Assembly: GCF_020882245.1 (NCBI RefSeq)
Contig: NC_083597.1
Location: 54,042,152 to 54,106,151, forward strand
Source: Rhopalosiphum padi
Lineage: Eukaryota; Arthropoda; Insecta; Hemiptera; Aphididae
Length of the DNA stretch: 64,000 bases
Direction: 5' to 3'
Shown here: positions 1 to 12,539 of the stretch, piece by piece
How positions within the stretch are numbered: the stretch's first letter is position 1
Layout of the letters: every line of letters starts with the position of its first letter
Notes under the pieces: model-generated
Seen by the model: only the letters and a program-made list of their open reading frames with translations
What the model was told of the DNA's origin: nothing
The model's database searches: none
Position numbers and translations under genes: made by a program

Positions 1-372
1 ACGGTGTGTAAAAGATTAGCAGATTATATCATAATACTGCATTAATCTTCTCGTATATTTATACATACATTGTACAAATTACGGCATTATTGTGACGTGC
101 CTTTTGAAGAGAATAAAAATTTATCACGCGCGTATTATTATTTTATCGTCATATTATTATTGTAACTCTTGCAACTCCCGTTATATTATTATTATACATA
201 GCATATTATAATACACGGCGGCGATTGCGTGGCGCACGTGTCCATTCGATCCGGGAAGCGCACGTCGAAAGACTCTGGTCAGGTGGAAAGTCTCTTTTTT
301 TTCTCCACCCTCTCCCTGCACTGTCCACTGAATATATATAACGCGCGCACACACATCTAAATATTATGCGTA

Positions 373-374
<2 letters not shown>
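1..374. other. Non-coding DNA leading into a CpG-rich patch
   Basis: The first 180 bases are AT-rich with no feature I can name. From about 180 to 620 the base composition changes to GC- and CpG-richer DNA (GGCGGCGATTGCGTGGCGCA near 216-235, GCGCGCAC near 342), with a T-run and a pyrimidine stretch at 290-320. No supported reading frame, splice pair or RNA gene is visible. It could be a regulatory or promoter-proximal patch, but nothing here proves that. Confidence 0.4.

Positions 375-427
<53 letters not shown>
375..427. repeat. (GT)n microsatellite, 53 bp, uninterrupted
   Basis: A perfect GT dinucleotide run of about 26 repeats inside a CpG-rich patch. Open frames that begin here read as Cys-Val repeats and are an artefact of the microsatellite. 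The purity suggests high length polymorphism. Confidence 0.98.
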
Positions 428-428
<1 letters not shown>

Positions 429-620
429 TGGATGTCACCGCACTGGGAAACTGTCAGCGGACTGGAATGATCGCGTTATATGCGCGCGCGCAAAGGACAC
501 TGCCGACGACGACGGCGACTTTATACGACGTGTGTTGGCCGCCGACTGTGGAGTGTACGTCTCTCGCACGCGACTCCTCTGGGCACACAGCAAGAGATCG
601 CCCGCGGAGTCTACACAGAA
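428..620. promoter_or_regulatory. CpG-rich patch, possible regulatory element
   Basis: This stretch is clearly richer in G, C and CpG than the flanks (for example GCGCGCGCGCAAAGG near 482-496, GCCGACGACGACGGCGAC near 502-519). Overlapping open frames run through it from the GT tract, but they lack any recognisable domain and differ only by frame. I read it as non-coding. CpG-rich islands in AT-rich insect DNA can mark promoters, enhancers or first exons; the sequence alone does not decide. Confidence 0.3.
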
Positions 621-1115
621 TAGAATATTATATTATTATGCAATCGTCAAAAAATATACGTTCCCACGCGCATTGCAATGCGTCACGCGCGCAAAAACGA
701 CACAGAAATAAAATTATAATATAAATCTCCGATCGATGTGAACGCTATATAAAAAATATTATTGGTACTTATTATACTTTAATATACGCGTATTTATTTT
801 AGTGGTTATTGCGAGTCTGGCTACCGTGCGCGCATAATCCAAGTCCGAAATCGAGGTTAGGTGGTTTTTTTTTTTCAATTTTTATTGCCGCGTGTGTGCC
901 CGACCAAAGTACCTATATATATATATATATATTCTTATTTCGCGTTTAACGTCGTAAAAACTTCTTCGTATATACATCTATAATAGTATGACTATGACAC
1001 GGGTACGCGTTTACCGTATACATTATATTTCATTTTCGACACGCAGAACATAGACGGTTGTATAAGAGTATAATTTATATTCTATTAAATTGTAAATACG
1101 CGCTCCGTGTGCTGA
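621..1115. other. AT-rich non-coding DNA with a (TA)n tract
   Basis: AT-rich sequence with a (TA)n run at 914-932 and short T-runs near 866. CpG is still scattered through it (TACGCG, GTGCGCGC). No gene or element boundary is visible before the MITE that starts at 1116. Confidence 0.5.
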
Positions 1116-1808
1116 TACAGAGTGATTCATCGAGCACGATCAGCCCAATTTTTTCATCTGATATTGAATTTATTCAATTCTGATTTTTAGAATTTTTAAA
1201 TATACTTAAACACCGTATTTTAAAATACTTGAGGATTTTTTAATTTTTTACTGTAAATATTATTTAGCAGATAATTTTAATTTTTTAATTTTGATGTACC
1301 TAATTTAAAATACGATTTAATAGTTTATCAGTTATTGAAATGCTTATATTAAGGATAATAGTCCTTAAAAATGATTTTACTGCAAAAATAAAAAATATAT
1401 ATGTAATATTAGATCTAGTAATTATTATACTTTGACCATTTCTATGAATTATAAGTGTTGATAGGTAGATTAATATTAATTATTAAAATATTGAAATCGC
1501 TATAGCCCCCATATCTTTCAAATCCGTTATCATGAATCTAATAGCCTTATTATTTACTAAATTCAGTAACTCAAAATTAATCGAGTTTTGATTTTGATTT
1601 TTAATACGTAAACATTTTCAGAAAAAATATCCATTAAATAATTTACAGTAGAAAAGAGTTCTCATTTAAAAAAACTTAAGTTTATATTTTTACCTTAAGT
1701 AGTACAAAAATCATAAATGATATTTAAAAATTCCAAAAATTGAATTTTGAATTACTGTTTCATTAAAGAGATAAAAGGAAGAGAGTGTACTTGGCGAATC
1801 ACTCTGTA
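1116..1808. mobile_element. Fold-back MITE copy 1, TA target site
   Basis: The left end reads TA then CAGAGTGATTCATCGAGCAC (1118 on). The right end at 1785-1806, read on the minus strand, is CAGAGTGATTCGCCAAGTAC, followed by TA. These form a terminal inverted repeat flanked by TA on both sides, as in Tc1/mariner-type elements. The interior resembles a second copy at 26298-27017: both share TAGATTAATATTAATTATTA, CATAGCCCC/TATAGCCCC and TCCGTTAT motifs. The arms also match each other in inverted order (CTTAAG and TTTACAGTA-type motifs), so the element is a degenerate long palindrome. It has no transposase frame and is therefore non-autonomous. Its age is shown by many differences from copy 2. 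Confidence 0.85.
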
Positions 1809-2559
1809 TATACTCGCAGTATAAATAATTGCATACTACGTCACATTGTTGAATACGTTTTGAAACGAAATGAGCCATTCGACGATATTATTTTGTCTAC
1901 TAAGTTTACTTTGTTTACAAGTACTACCGGTTGGTCAGCCTCGAAGTTTAAAAATATACCTAATATCAATTCATGCGTGCGGCAGCGAGAGAAGCTATAA
2001 AACAGTATAACTAGTAGGCATACTCGTCAAGTTGGGTGGCATATACTAGCATATATTACGGAATGATAAATCATTTGAGACCCGATACCTCAGATAGAAT
2101 AAATAAATAAGTATTATTTCGTGATTTTGCAATTTAGTTTTTCCCACATCCAATTTAGCACCTTTACTATCTACATAATATATATATATATATTATATAG
2201 CCTGAGACGAATCAGCTTGCACTATTCAATGATCGTATCGAAATGATTATTATATGCTACTAATTTTATTTCCCTCGCGATCTATGCATATTTCTAGAAA
2301 AGTCGTGACACATATTAATTCTCGATATAGCTATTACTACGTGTGTTTACTCCGAGTACCGTGCATATAATACTCATACCTATAGTCTCTATAAATTTAT
2401 CAAAATATTACAATCGTACATTATACGTTCTACTACGGTTTCTAGTGGTCATGTATACATACGCCAATTATTACGGTAGGTATATGGTGCAAGAACGACA
2501 AGTGGTCGATCTGTAAAAATTGACGAAATGATGATCCTACTCCATATAATATAATCAAC
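1809..2559. other. AT-rich non-coding DNA
   Basis: No supported gene. A (TA)n run lies at about 2178-2193. An open frame that starts inside the MITE end and runs to 2000 is a by-product of the transposon terminus. Confidence 0.5.
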
Positions 2560-2910
2560 CCGCCGAAGCTAATGAAAGAGTGTGACCGCGGGGTCAATCG
2601 AAACACCATGATTGCGCTCTCCCTGTCCCGTATATATGTATACATACATTTTGTCTGTGGGGTCGATCGCTAAATATATATAACGCACACGTCGTCCGGA
2701 ACCCACACCCTAATATGCACATAATATATAATATTGTATTTACTATACCTACAGTCTATATACGCGTAGTCCGTATACTCAGCATTCGAATGTATTAAAT
2801 TATTATGTACATTACAGTCATTTGGGAATACCAATTACACCGCAGGTTTTCGGTTTGTTTTCGGTGCCCTGCGCGTTTTTCAACCCATTCGCCGAGGTGC
2901 CGCCACGTAT
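2560..2910. other. Weak CpG-richer patch
   Basis: Modest enrichment of G and C (CCGCCGAAGC near 2561, GACCGCGGGGTCAATCG near 2583, CGCACACGTCGTCCGGAACC near 2684-2703, TGCCGCCACG near 2898). Two minus-strand open frames cross it, but their products are low in complexity and match nothing I know. No splice or promoter signal stands out. Confidence 0.3.
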
Positions 2911-5900
2911 AATAAAGATATACAACTTTATAATATGTACATTGTACATATAGCGGCAATCACGTCGTATCGTAATTGAAACATATATATAAACGAATCT
3001 ATATGTTAGCGACAAATGACAATCCGGCAAATGGCACGTATTTCTAATAAATATATCGTCGTTAGCAACCCCGATGCGTATAACTACATATGGAATGTAT
3101 ATATACATAATATAGTAATGTTTCACCGTAATCTTATTAACAGCTAAGCCACAGAATCGGTGCAGTAGAGAATGTTTCTGCAAATTATTATGGACTCGTG
3201 AAGATTTTAATAACTGCTAATATACAGACACGTCGCACGATTCCGCATAATTTTGTATGCAACGTTACCATTACATTACTGTTTGCTACATATAGTTGTA
3301 TATAATTCAGAAGTAAAAAGTACAAAAATGTATGAGATTCAATGTTGAGTGTATTTATCATATGTGCATACGATTAAAACAATAATTTGAAAATAGATAT
3401 TTTAAGTTACTCATTATAATTTAAGTGTATAATATTTTTCATTTATTATTGTTATGAAATAATAGTATGTTAAAATATTTTTTCATTAATTTTCACTGAA
3501 ATGACTTTATAAGTCTTTTTTCAATATCTTATTACTCGATAGTTGTAGAGTATGTCTAGCGTACTACCACCCATTTCTCTTTTTCGAATTTGCACGTGCG
3601 TGGAAAGTTACTATAATAAAATGTAAATGTGATGTTTTTTTTTTTTAATTATATGGAAAAGAATATTAAGTTTACGAACTATTTAACTGATAAATTCACA
3701 ATTATCAGTGATTATGCTACTGTCATGCGAACAAATAATGATGTTGTATCAAATTACAATTTATAAAAATTCTTTCAAAATCTGTTAAAATACTAAAATA
3801 AATCTTTAGTCATAAGAAAAGGAACCATGCGTACAAGTCAAAATATTAAATATCACAATCAACAATAATTTTAATATAAAATAAAATCATGAATTTTTTC
3901 AAAATAACAAATTTGTCTATTGCACAAAACTATTCGTATGTTACAAATTTACAATACTATATGTTTTGCATTTAGACATAATATAATATTAACATGATAT
4001 ATTTATTTATTATTAAGATTATTAATTATTTTTATTGATTTCAAAAATATGTTGGGAACTATAATTAATTAATTGGTGACCCTCGAATTAAGAAGTACTG
4101 CATTATATGATAAGCCATGGTACCATATAGACTTTTTAGACATCTATTAATTTTAAAACAAACTATAAGCAATTTAAAGTTGTAAATTTGTTTTTAATTT
4201 AAATATTCGTAACTTGCCTCAAAATTAAAATATCCAAATAAAGATCTCAAAGTAAAACAAATGATAAAAATTCATTGTTTACAATAACACTCGTATATGA
4301 TTAATATCAAACACCTAATAAATGTCTATTAAAATTATAGAATATTCTGTGTTGCAACGATTCGTTATGTGCGACACTGCGGTGATAATATTGATATAAT
4401 AATATCGTATTTATATTAATTCCCATAAAAATATCACACCTGCTACGTTTACCTATTTGATTTTTTTTCAGATGATCAAAGTATACAGTCAGTTCTCTTA
4501 CGAAAGCCTCGATTATTTTATACTAAATCATAAGATTTTATCTCTCCCTATTTTTTTTTAAATATTTAATTCAAATTTTAAGTAATATATTTAATCATGA
4601 AGTTATAGAAAAATATGTATTTCAAATATCAGTAATAAAATTGGTAATTCCCAATAATTCGTATTCCATTACTAATAGATTAATATTACGAGCACCTATA
4701 CTAAGAGTTAAGTACTTAGGTACTAAAACCGTGAATTACAATAATTAAAGTTTATCCAAAAAAGATTTTTTTCGTCTTTCTTTTAAAGCTTAGATAAATA
4801 TGAACAGTAAACTTTTTTTAGTAAATAATAAGTTGATAAGCATAATCATTTTTAAAAATAACTCGTGAGTCTTATGATACTTAAAAATTTAGAAATTTTA
4901 TTACTCATTATTCTTTGTAGTTAAATTATTATTATCATTTTAATATAAGCAAATGTTAGCTTCATATAAACATTACTAATGTTTTAATTATTAATTCTAC
5001 ATAATATAATAATATTGAAAAAAATATTCAAGTGAAAATGTACTACATTATAATATAATGTTACTATCAACCACTGTTTACAACTTTTCTCAAAAAAATA
5101 TAAAACCGGTTTTTATTTTTTTAATATTCTTGAGTGTCTGAATAGTTAATTTATATGGTCAAAATTATATTAAAAAAAAAACTCCAAATAAATGTATAAT
5201 ACTTGAATACGTGTAAAATTTATCTTCATCTTTCCCTACAATTTAACGGTGTAAGATAGTGTTTTATATTTTATGTGAAGCAAAATATATTATGTCTATT
5301 TTGTTATTGTATGTCAATCTAAAATTACGAATGGAGTGTTTGCTCTTAATGTGTAAATATGTAATTTAACAAATTTTGTTCACATATAGTACTTTATAAA
5401 ACGGTTATTTTTTATTTATTTATTCTACAAGAAATTAATGAACATCATTAAATAATATGTCCTATATATTATGATCAAATTCCCTAAGCGGACTGACAAT
5501 CGCAAAAATTGTAATAAATAAATAATTATTTGTTTCATATTAGTTATTTAAAGAATACAAAAAAAAATACAAACATTTATTCTATTATGAATCCTGCCGA
5601 CCTGAGTTGGTACAAAAATATCTACATTTTATTTATAATTGTATCAATTTAGATTTCACATTTTTGCCACATGAATTTAATATAAGCAGCAAACACACTC
5701 AATTTAATGAAGTATTATACTATTATATTATTATTTAATAATTTCAATTTCGAATAAAATTCCACTTATCTAAACGAGTACAACATTTTAATTAATATAT
5801 TACAATTATGTAACTTGATGCTTATAAATATAAAAATTAAGCATTTTAGAAAAAGAAATCATTTTCCAACTTTGTATAAGCTTTTTATACCATAACTCGT

Positions 5901-6460
5901 GAAAAATGTAATCAATAAATTCTTATATTTCTTAACATTGAAACATAATTTTTACAACTTTTGTATATTATAGAATATATTTTGAATAAAAAATATTCAA
6001 ATACTTTATATTATATACGCTCAATTACTTCGGGTTTTTTTATATAATATATATTCTATTTATTAATTTTTAACAGGCTTGAATAGTTCTTAAACTTCTT
6101 ATTTAACTGGAAAATATATAGAAAATTAATATAAGTATTAAGTAAACTTACGAGTAAGTTGATATTTACGATTTAACTGTAGCGATATTAATTAAATACT
6201 TTATTATATTTAATTATTATAAATTACTTTATTAATTTGATGATTTAAAATGGTCAAGTTATTAAATATAGTCTATAGATATAGTATTATTTACTATTTA
6301 CCAAAGTGTTATTAATTTCTTATAATCAACTTATTTTCTATGTATAAACCAAACAAAAAAGATAATCATATATTTTGTCATATGACAAAAAGGACTATTC
6401 ATATAATTCATTTGATGTTAATGGTTTTCATTGAATACGTACAAATTATATAATACTGGT
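2911..6460. other. 3.5-kb AT-rich desert
   Basis: Very AT-rich sequence with no long open frame, no microsatellite of note and no transposon terminus that I can pair. It may hold old, decayed repeats. CpG is rare here compared with the neighbouring patches. Confidence 0.5.
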
Positions 6461-7229
6461 ATGGTTTTTAAACATATTTCCGGGAAGTTAAACATTTGAG
6501 AGGGGAATACCGAGTAACTGTCGTGACCAATCGACAAATTATGAGTCCGCAAAGGCTGCGTGTATAATAATTTTAAAGTATTGCAACAGTAAAATTCGCA
6601 AATTAAATTCCATACATTTACAAATTATCACCACTATTAATTGTTGCTGTTTATAAGTATTAGATTATTATTATTATAACTAAAAATTGTTCATCACAGC
6701 ATATGGATTTAATTTTTTAGGTATGACAATGTCTATCAATGTTATAATCTTATATAATAGCAAGTTAGATCAATAAGGTATAATACTAAAAGGTTATGTA
6801 ATACGAATGTTATTTTACTTTTTTATTATTGTAGTTGTTTACGGAAATTGTGAACGAAAACCAATAGTAATTCTGGTCGACGGTCTAACAATTTCGACGA
6901 TTATTTGAATAGTTTGAATAAAAACAGCGAATTATAATTTAATATATTCGGTAGTTGAAAGAAAAAGAAAATGAAAAAAGTCAGACACGAAGGCACAATT
7001 ATCAATAAAATATTAAAATCTATTCGTATAATTATTATTCCTTTGGCAAAAAAAAACCGAGGATTTTCTCTTTACGCGAATAATAACGATTGTTCTTTTT
7101 TTTCGCACCAAACGTTAATTTCTCAACAAAAAAAATTGGTGGAGGAAGGGTCGTTTATATTAAAATATATTTATTTTTTTACTGCCGCGTCGTAGTATTC
7201 ATAATAATGTAATACATATATATATATAT
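6461..7229. other. Mixed AT-rich DNA with small CpG spots
   Basis: Small GC-richer spots occur at 6480-6560 (CCGGGAAG, ACCGAGTAACTGTCGTGACC) and 6870-6900 (GGTCGACGG). A 74-codon open frame at 6971-7195 is Lys/Ile/Phe-rich with no recognisable motif and no supporting context, so I do not call it a gene. A (TA)n run ends the interval at 7214-7231. Confidence 0.35.
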
Positions 7230-7900
7230 ATGCGTTTTATGCGTGGAGAGAGAAATAATTTTGAACGGAAACAAAAACGGTGCTATATATACTTTACCAC
7301 AACGATTGATAGTTCGGGGACAGTGGAGGGGATTACGGTCGTGCGTATAAAAACAATAAAACTAAAAAACCGCAATTTCCCCGACCCCTTGTCATCCTCT
7401 TCCTGTTCACTAACGCCAATCGCCGTCGCGCCCAGAGGTTTGGCTGTTTGCTCGCCGAATATATTATAATATTATTATGAATTTTAATCAAATATAATAT
7501 ATATATATATATATATATATACATAACAAGCGGCCGAAGGGCATGCGGAGTCACGACGACGATACACGACGACGTGGTTCATTTACATTTGCACCGCCGT
7601 CGCGGTTTTTGGCATGTCAAACACCACCGCCGACGGCGTCGGACGACCGAATACGCTCGAACCATCCCTCTCACCCTCCTTCCATACCAACCACGAGGTA
7701 TATATATATATAGGTGTCTGTACAGAGTCATCGTGTCGTTACCACGGTAACTTTGTCACCGGACGATGGCCACTCCCACTTCGATGGTTTTATTTGGAAA
7801 ATTTAAAAAAAAAAACAATCCACCGAACCCCGCCCTCTCGACCGCTTATACCTACACATGACTTCTCTAGGAATCCGGAGGTCGGAAATTCGGTTCCTCT
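7230..7900. promoter_or_regulatory. CpG-rich patch with (TA)n tracts, possible regulatory element
   Basis: Richer in GC and CpG than its surroundings (CGCCAATCGCCGTCGCGCCC near 7414-7433, GCACCGCCGTCGCGG near 7590, CACCGCCGACGGCGTCGGAC near 7624-7643). (TA)n tracts lie at 7497-7522 and 7698-7712. Open frames on both strands overlap each other and show only low-complexity peptides, which argues against coding. Its function is unknown. Confidence 0.3.
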
Positions 7901-8347
7901 CTCCCTACCAATGGCCAAATATATATAATACGTGCACATAATCTAATAAGTAGAAAATATAAAACAATAATAATTCCAAGAACATTTGTATAAAATTGCG
8001 CATAACGCAACTATTTTGCCAAAGCTTCACTACGTCTTAGATTTTTAGAAATCTACAAATACTGTAATAATAATAATATAATAATATTGCATATTATTAC
8101 AATAATTTTTTAGATTTACGTGTGTATATAATACATAATAAAGCATGATACAAAATATCTATATCTCATATTTATATAATGTACTAAAATGTATGTACAT
8201 GATGTGTATGTAAATACTATGTACCTATCTACAAAAAGTCTGAATAATTCCAAATATTCTTAAAAACTAAAATTGAATAATAACTAGAACCCCTGAATAA
8301 TATATGTTTGATTGTTTGTCTTGCAACATACAATTTAGTAATATTAT
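7901..8347. other. AT-rich non-coding DNA
   Basis: AT-rich spacer between the CpG-rich patch and the hAT-like element. Nothing recognisable. Confidence 0.5.
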
Positions 8348-8355
8348 GTTTGGTG

Positions 8356-8778
8356 CAGTGGCGTATTGACAATGTTTCTAAGGAGTAGCCGCTCCATCAA
8401 TATTTTAAGGGTGGGTGGTTAATAATAATAGTTTATTTTAATTGATGTTAAAAATAATGAGACTTGTCTTGAGTAAAATATTATATTATAATAAAGTACA
8501 ATGAGGCAATTATCATTATTATTCAACGAATTAAATTTATTTATATCCGTAACATTGATCAAAACTGTTTAATATAAGTGATGATCAATCATCAAGAAAG
8601 AAATTGAAAATACTACTTTTCTAAATTTGTATAGGATTTTAATATTAATGCAGTATAAAAAAAGAGGGTAACAATAATCCAAATTAAGTATGTATAGGAA
8701 TATTTAATAAAACGGGTGGTTATGGGTGGTATATAAGAATCTTCGTTCCTTAAGTAAAAGTAGTTCAACACACCACTG
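8356..8778. mobile_element. hAT-like MITE, 423 bp, imperfect 8-bp target duplication
   Basis: The left end is CAGTGGCGTATTGACAATG (8356 on). The right end on the minus strand is CAGTGGTGTGTTGAACTAC (from 8778). Ends of the CAGTGGCGTA type are common in insect hAT elements. The flanks are GTTTGGTG (8348-8355) and GCTTGATG (8779-8786), identical at 6 of 8 positions, which fits an aged 8-bp hAT target duplication. GGGTGG motifs recur near both ends (8409, 8715, 8724), like hAT subterminal repeats. There is no transposase frame, so it is non-autonomous. Confidence 0.75.
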
Positions 8779-8786
8779 GCTTGATG

Positions 8787-10659
8787 TATAGGTAAAATGT
8801 AAAATGTACTAAGTTTGTATCGAGGAACTTGTCGAAGGACTCCACTGCAATAAATATATACGTAAAACAGACGAGAAACATGATTTCACGTTTAAAATAA
8901 TAAAATAACATGAGTCTTTCATACCGTTTTAAATTTGTAATGTATATTATGGATCTCTCCATAATTCTGTATATACTAAAATAGCGTTTCTGATTAAAAG
9001 TATACATGGAAAAATATTACAATTCACAACACAATATCTATACTACTATTATAATTATTTTCATATAAGTACTTCAGCGTACATTCAAAACTTACGAGTA
9101 TATTTAAAATAGCCTAAATAGGAAGGGCTCATCTAGGCAAATATCTAAGAGATCTTAGGGGTGTCCATCCATTTACAAAAATTATTTTTAAAACATTTTT
9201 TAATATTAAATTATGTTTAATAGGCAATATAATATATTAGTACATATTATATTATATAGTATTTTGAATGAAAATGTATACAACGTCGTCATACACAAGC
9301 CTATAACCTGATGAAAAAGCATGGTCGCAAAATCTTCTGCAAAAGTATCTAACCACCATGAAGTAGAGTTACGTAATTATTTTAAATAATAGGTATATAA
9401 CAGCTATGTATCCATATTCAATTGCGCCTTGCTTCAGGGTCTTTTCGGTTAAAAAGTAAAAACCATTCAATCACGACCACACGCCGCGTTTACTTATATA
9501 ATAGGTTTCTGGTTTTATTTGTTTGCCCTGGAACAGCGTGACACGCGTAAGACACATTATTTTCTACAAAATATAAACACTGCCCATAAATCATCAGAAA
9601 CACAATAAAAATTAAATAAAAAAATTAAAAATGAAAATTTTTTTAAAAACTCGCCATGGGATGATCTCTACAACTATACCTATCTCTTTCGATACGAAGA
9701 ATTATTGAAACTTACCGACAATACACAATAATATTATATAACACCTTTTTCACCTTTAGCTATAATTTATCTACCTACTCACTGTGTAAATATAATATTA
9801 AGTAGTCGCGTTTCCAATAGTTTCATGGTATTTTTGAAAATACTTTTATCTTTCGATTTCTTTCAAAATTTCTAATTTTCTAATGATTCACCAAATCTAA
9901 TATCATAGATATCTATAGTGTTCAAAAAACTTATACGAATACTTTCAAATATACTATAATAGGTACCGCGTACCTAAATTAGGTTTTTCATTCGTAATAC
10001 TTATACATACCTAGTGATCGGAACTACTTTTGATAATCAAGAAAACAACAAAAATAAATTAGAAAAAAACGGACATTTTTATACAAAATCAAATTTTATG
10101 ATTTTGTTATAATTCAAAAAAATAACCTTACTAAACACAACATTTTTTTTCTAAATAATTATATTAGCATTTTCTGTTTATGGTATAATTGTTCTCCTTT
10201 AATTATAGTAATTTATTACTAAACCATTTGATTAAATGATTATCCAGTTATAATTAACACAATAATATACGATACGTTTTATTATCGAAGTTGTTGCTTA
10301 TATGTATTATAAAATAATATACGACGCGCGACGTATCTTGTAAATGGTTGCAGCTTCTTCTCTTGGCTGTCTTTTTAAAATATTAAGCCTGTTATTATTT
10401 ATTTTATATCTACAAACTCATCATTTGACTTAGGTACTCATTTCAGTATATATTTTTGTACATGCCTAAATTGTATACTATCATCGCTATGTTTTTCAAA
10501 ATGCAATATTTTTATTTTAATTCATTGTTTTTTTCCATGTTATATATTAATAGATTACGGCTTTTTATTTTTTAAATTCCACTTTGCGTCAAATCAAAAT
10601 AACAACAATAAAATGAAAAATATCACCGGTAAGCCCATACATCCCCTATAACTATAACA
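8787..10659. other. AT-rich non-coding DNA
   Basis: About 1.9 kb with no supported gene. An 80-codon minus-strand open frame begins inside this interval and ends in the right end of the hAT-like element; it is Tyr/Phe/Ile-rich and unrecognised. A few CpG-containing spots occur (ACACGCCGCG near 9480, ACGACGCGCGACG near 10321). Confidence 0.45.
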
Positions 10660-10943
10660 TTTTGGTATATAGTTACCCTCGCCATGGTCTACAATATTAC
10701 GCCTCCGTTGCGGCAGAAACAATTATAGCTGTTAAACACGATAATAATGCGGCGTATTCTGTTTTTATCATATATATATATGTATGTATTATTTATATTA
10801 TCATCCCTGTCCACTGCCTCTGCTGCGCGACACACATGTTATTTGGCTACCGGTTTAAACGTCCTCTCGCTATAAATGCCATGTACATACATATTATACA
10901 ATATACACATGACGTATGTATTTTATATAGTGACGAGCATATA

Positions 10944-11023
10944 ACACACACACACACACACACACACAATATCATATGCATAATACCATCGCGGTATAGT
11001 CTATACAATACACATATATATTT

Positions 11024-11059
<36 letters not shown>
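10944..11059. repeat. Inverted microsatellite pair: (AC)n, spacer, (GT)n
   Basis: An (AC)13 run at 10944-10969 is followed by a spacer of about 58 bp and then a GT run of 32 bp at 11028-11059. The two runs are reverse complements, so a single strand could fold into a hairpin with about 26 paired bases. Both tracts are individually Z-DNA-prone alternating purine-pyrimidine DNA. Confidence 0.95.
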
Positions 11060-11061
<2 letters not shown>

Positions 11062-11233
11062 TTGTGAATGTGTCTGTGCTCGACTACTGTGTATAATATT
11101 ATGTATAGACAATAGGATTACACGGCGGCGTCGGCGACTCGCGTATGTCGCGCGCGTTAGTCGGGCCCGGAAGGGTCGCCGCACCCTTCACCCAGCGCGC
11201 GCGTAATCTCGTTATAAGTCCCACGTGCTTACA

Positions 11234-11269
11234 TATTATTATTATTATTATTCGTATTCGTATTCGTAC
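11234..11269. repeat. ATT triplet run followed by TTCGTA hexamers
   Basis: An (ATT)n run (11234-11252) passes directly into about three copies of TTCGTA. The hexamer looks like a point-mutated derivative that was then itself expanded. Confidence 0.9.
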
Positions 11270-11640
11270 TATTACGTCTGCCCATGGCGACCGCGCGATA
11301 TCGATACAAAGTTCGATAAACCGATGTACCTATACACAATAATACACATACATACATAATATATATAATATATTTCATTATAATAATATATAATACGAGA
11401 TGCGTATAATATTATATACCACAAAACAGTTACCAGTGTATACAATATGATATATCTATTTCAATTTACTACGATGAATCTGTACAGCCCGAGTTCAGGT
11501 GTACGCATATAACATAATACATACGCCGGTGCGGTTTTTTATTATATTATGACTAAAACATATCGCGGGTCGATCGACCCATACCCCGCTACGCACCCCA
11601 CACACTGGTCGTATGGTCGTCACCTGTCACACAGCAGCTT

Positions 11641-12539
11641 TTAGATGTTCGATATTATATTATTAGATATATGAGACAGTCCGAGTTTACTGATGTGAAT
11701 ATGACGGACGAAGAAATAAGTGTTTACGGTGAGGGTACATTGATTGTGGTAATAAAATTGCATATGTCGTGTAATATATTGTGTAGTCCTGGGTGGATTA
11801 GCCGATTTACACACAGATAGCATATCAATTAGACACGTCTAAGGTATGACTTAAAAATACTTGAAAAATAAATTATTATTAATTTGAACAGATTATAATT
11901 TATAACAAGATAAGATTAAAGGATTAATTAATTTTAATTAAAAAAAAAAATCAAAGAAATCGTTATGCTTTATAGTGTATTTATAATAGCCAGTAGATTT
12001 TGAATGTATCTTCATCATTACTGAGTAAGTCACCAAATACTTATAGATACACTAATAACCCAGCTGTTGCTATTGAAATTAATTAATCAATAAAAAAAAT
12101 AAAACAACAGACAAGTGGTCCATAAAACAATACAAATAACACACGAAATAAACAAAGTTAATCATAGTTTATGTTTTCTGTAATATTTACAGAATAATTA
12201 CGCACTCACCATTGATTTACCTATAGCTAGTTCTATATTAATATATATCGGATAGCGATTATTATTTATTGGTGGCTGTGATTGACAGCTAAATAGTTGA
12301 ATATGTATGTTATATACATTTTACACTATAATCGTTTAATCCAAAAATCACACACTTCTTAAAAGTTTTTGTATCGGAACCAGAAAATTGTATAATTACT
12401 TAAAAATAATGTATATAATTTTAAATATAAAATATATTGTTATTAATTATTTATATATTTAGTCGACTAAAAAAAATTACCGTCAGCTAGCTAAATATTC
12501 ATCATAATATTTATCTATTAAAATTATATATTTTTGTGT
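11641..12539. other. AT-rich non-coding DNA
   Basis: No gene is supported. A 60-codon minus-strand open frame at 11641-11823 has no recognisable content. Confidence 0.45.

Larger units (their letters stand above)
10660..11640. promoter_or_regulatory. CpG-rich patch with several microsatellites, possible regulatory element
   Basis: This is one of the strongest composition shifts in the window. It includes CGGCGGCGTCGGCGACTCGC (about 11122-11141), TCGCGCGCG (about 11149) and CCAGCGCGCGCG (about 11191). (CA)n and (GT)n tracts and TTCGTA repeats lie inside it. Several open frames of 65-144 codons cross it on both strands, but they are carried by the dinucleotide runs (Thr-His and Cys-Val repeats) and show no domain. 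It could be an enhancer, promoter or unrecognised 5' exon. Confidence 0.3.

Noticed and set aside
377..724. Two overlapping plus-strand frames of 110 and 115 codons
   Set aside because: Both start inside the (GT)n tract as Cys-Val repeats and differ only in frame. No recognisable protein follows.
10662..11184. Frames of 144 and 70 codons on opposite strands
   Set aside because: Both are carried by the (CA)n and (GT)n tracts and have no other recognisable content.
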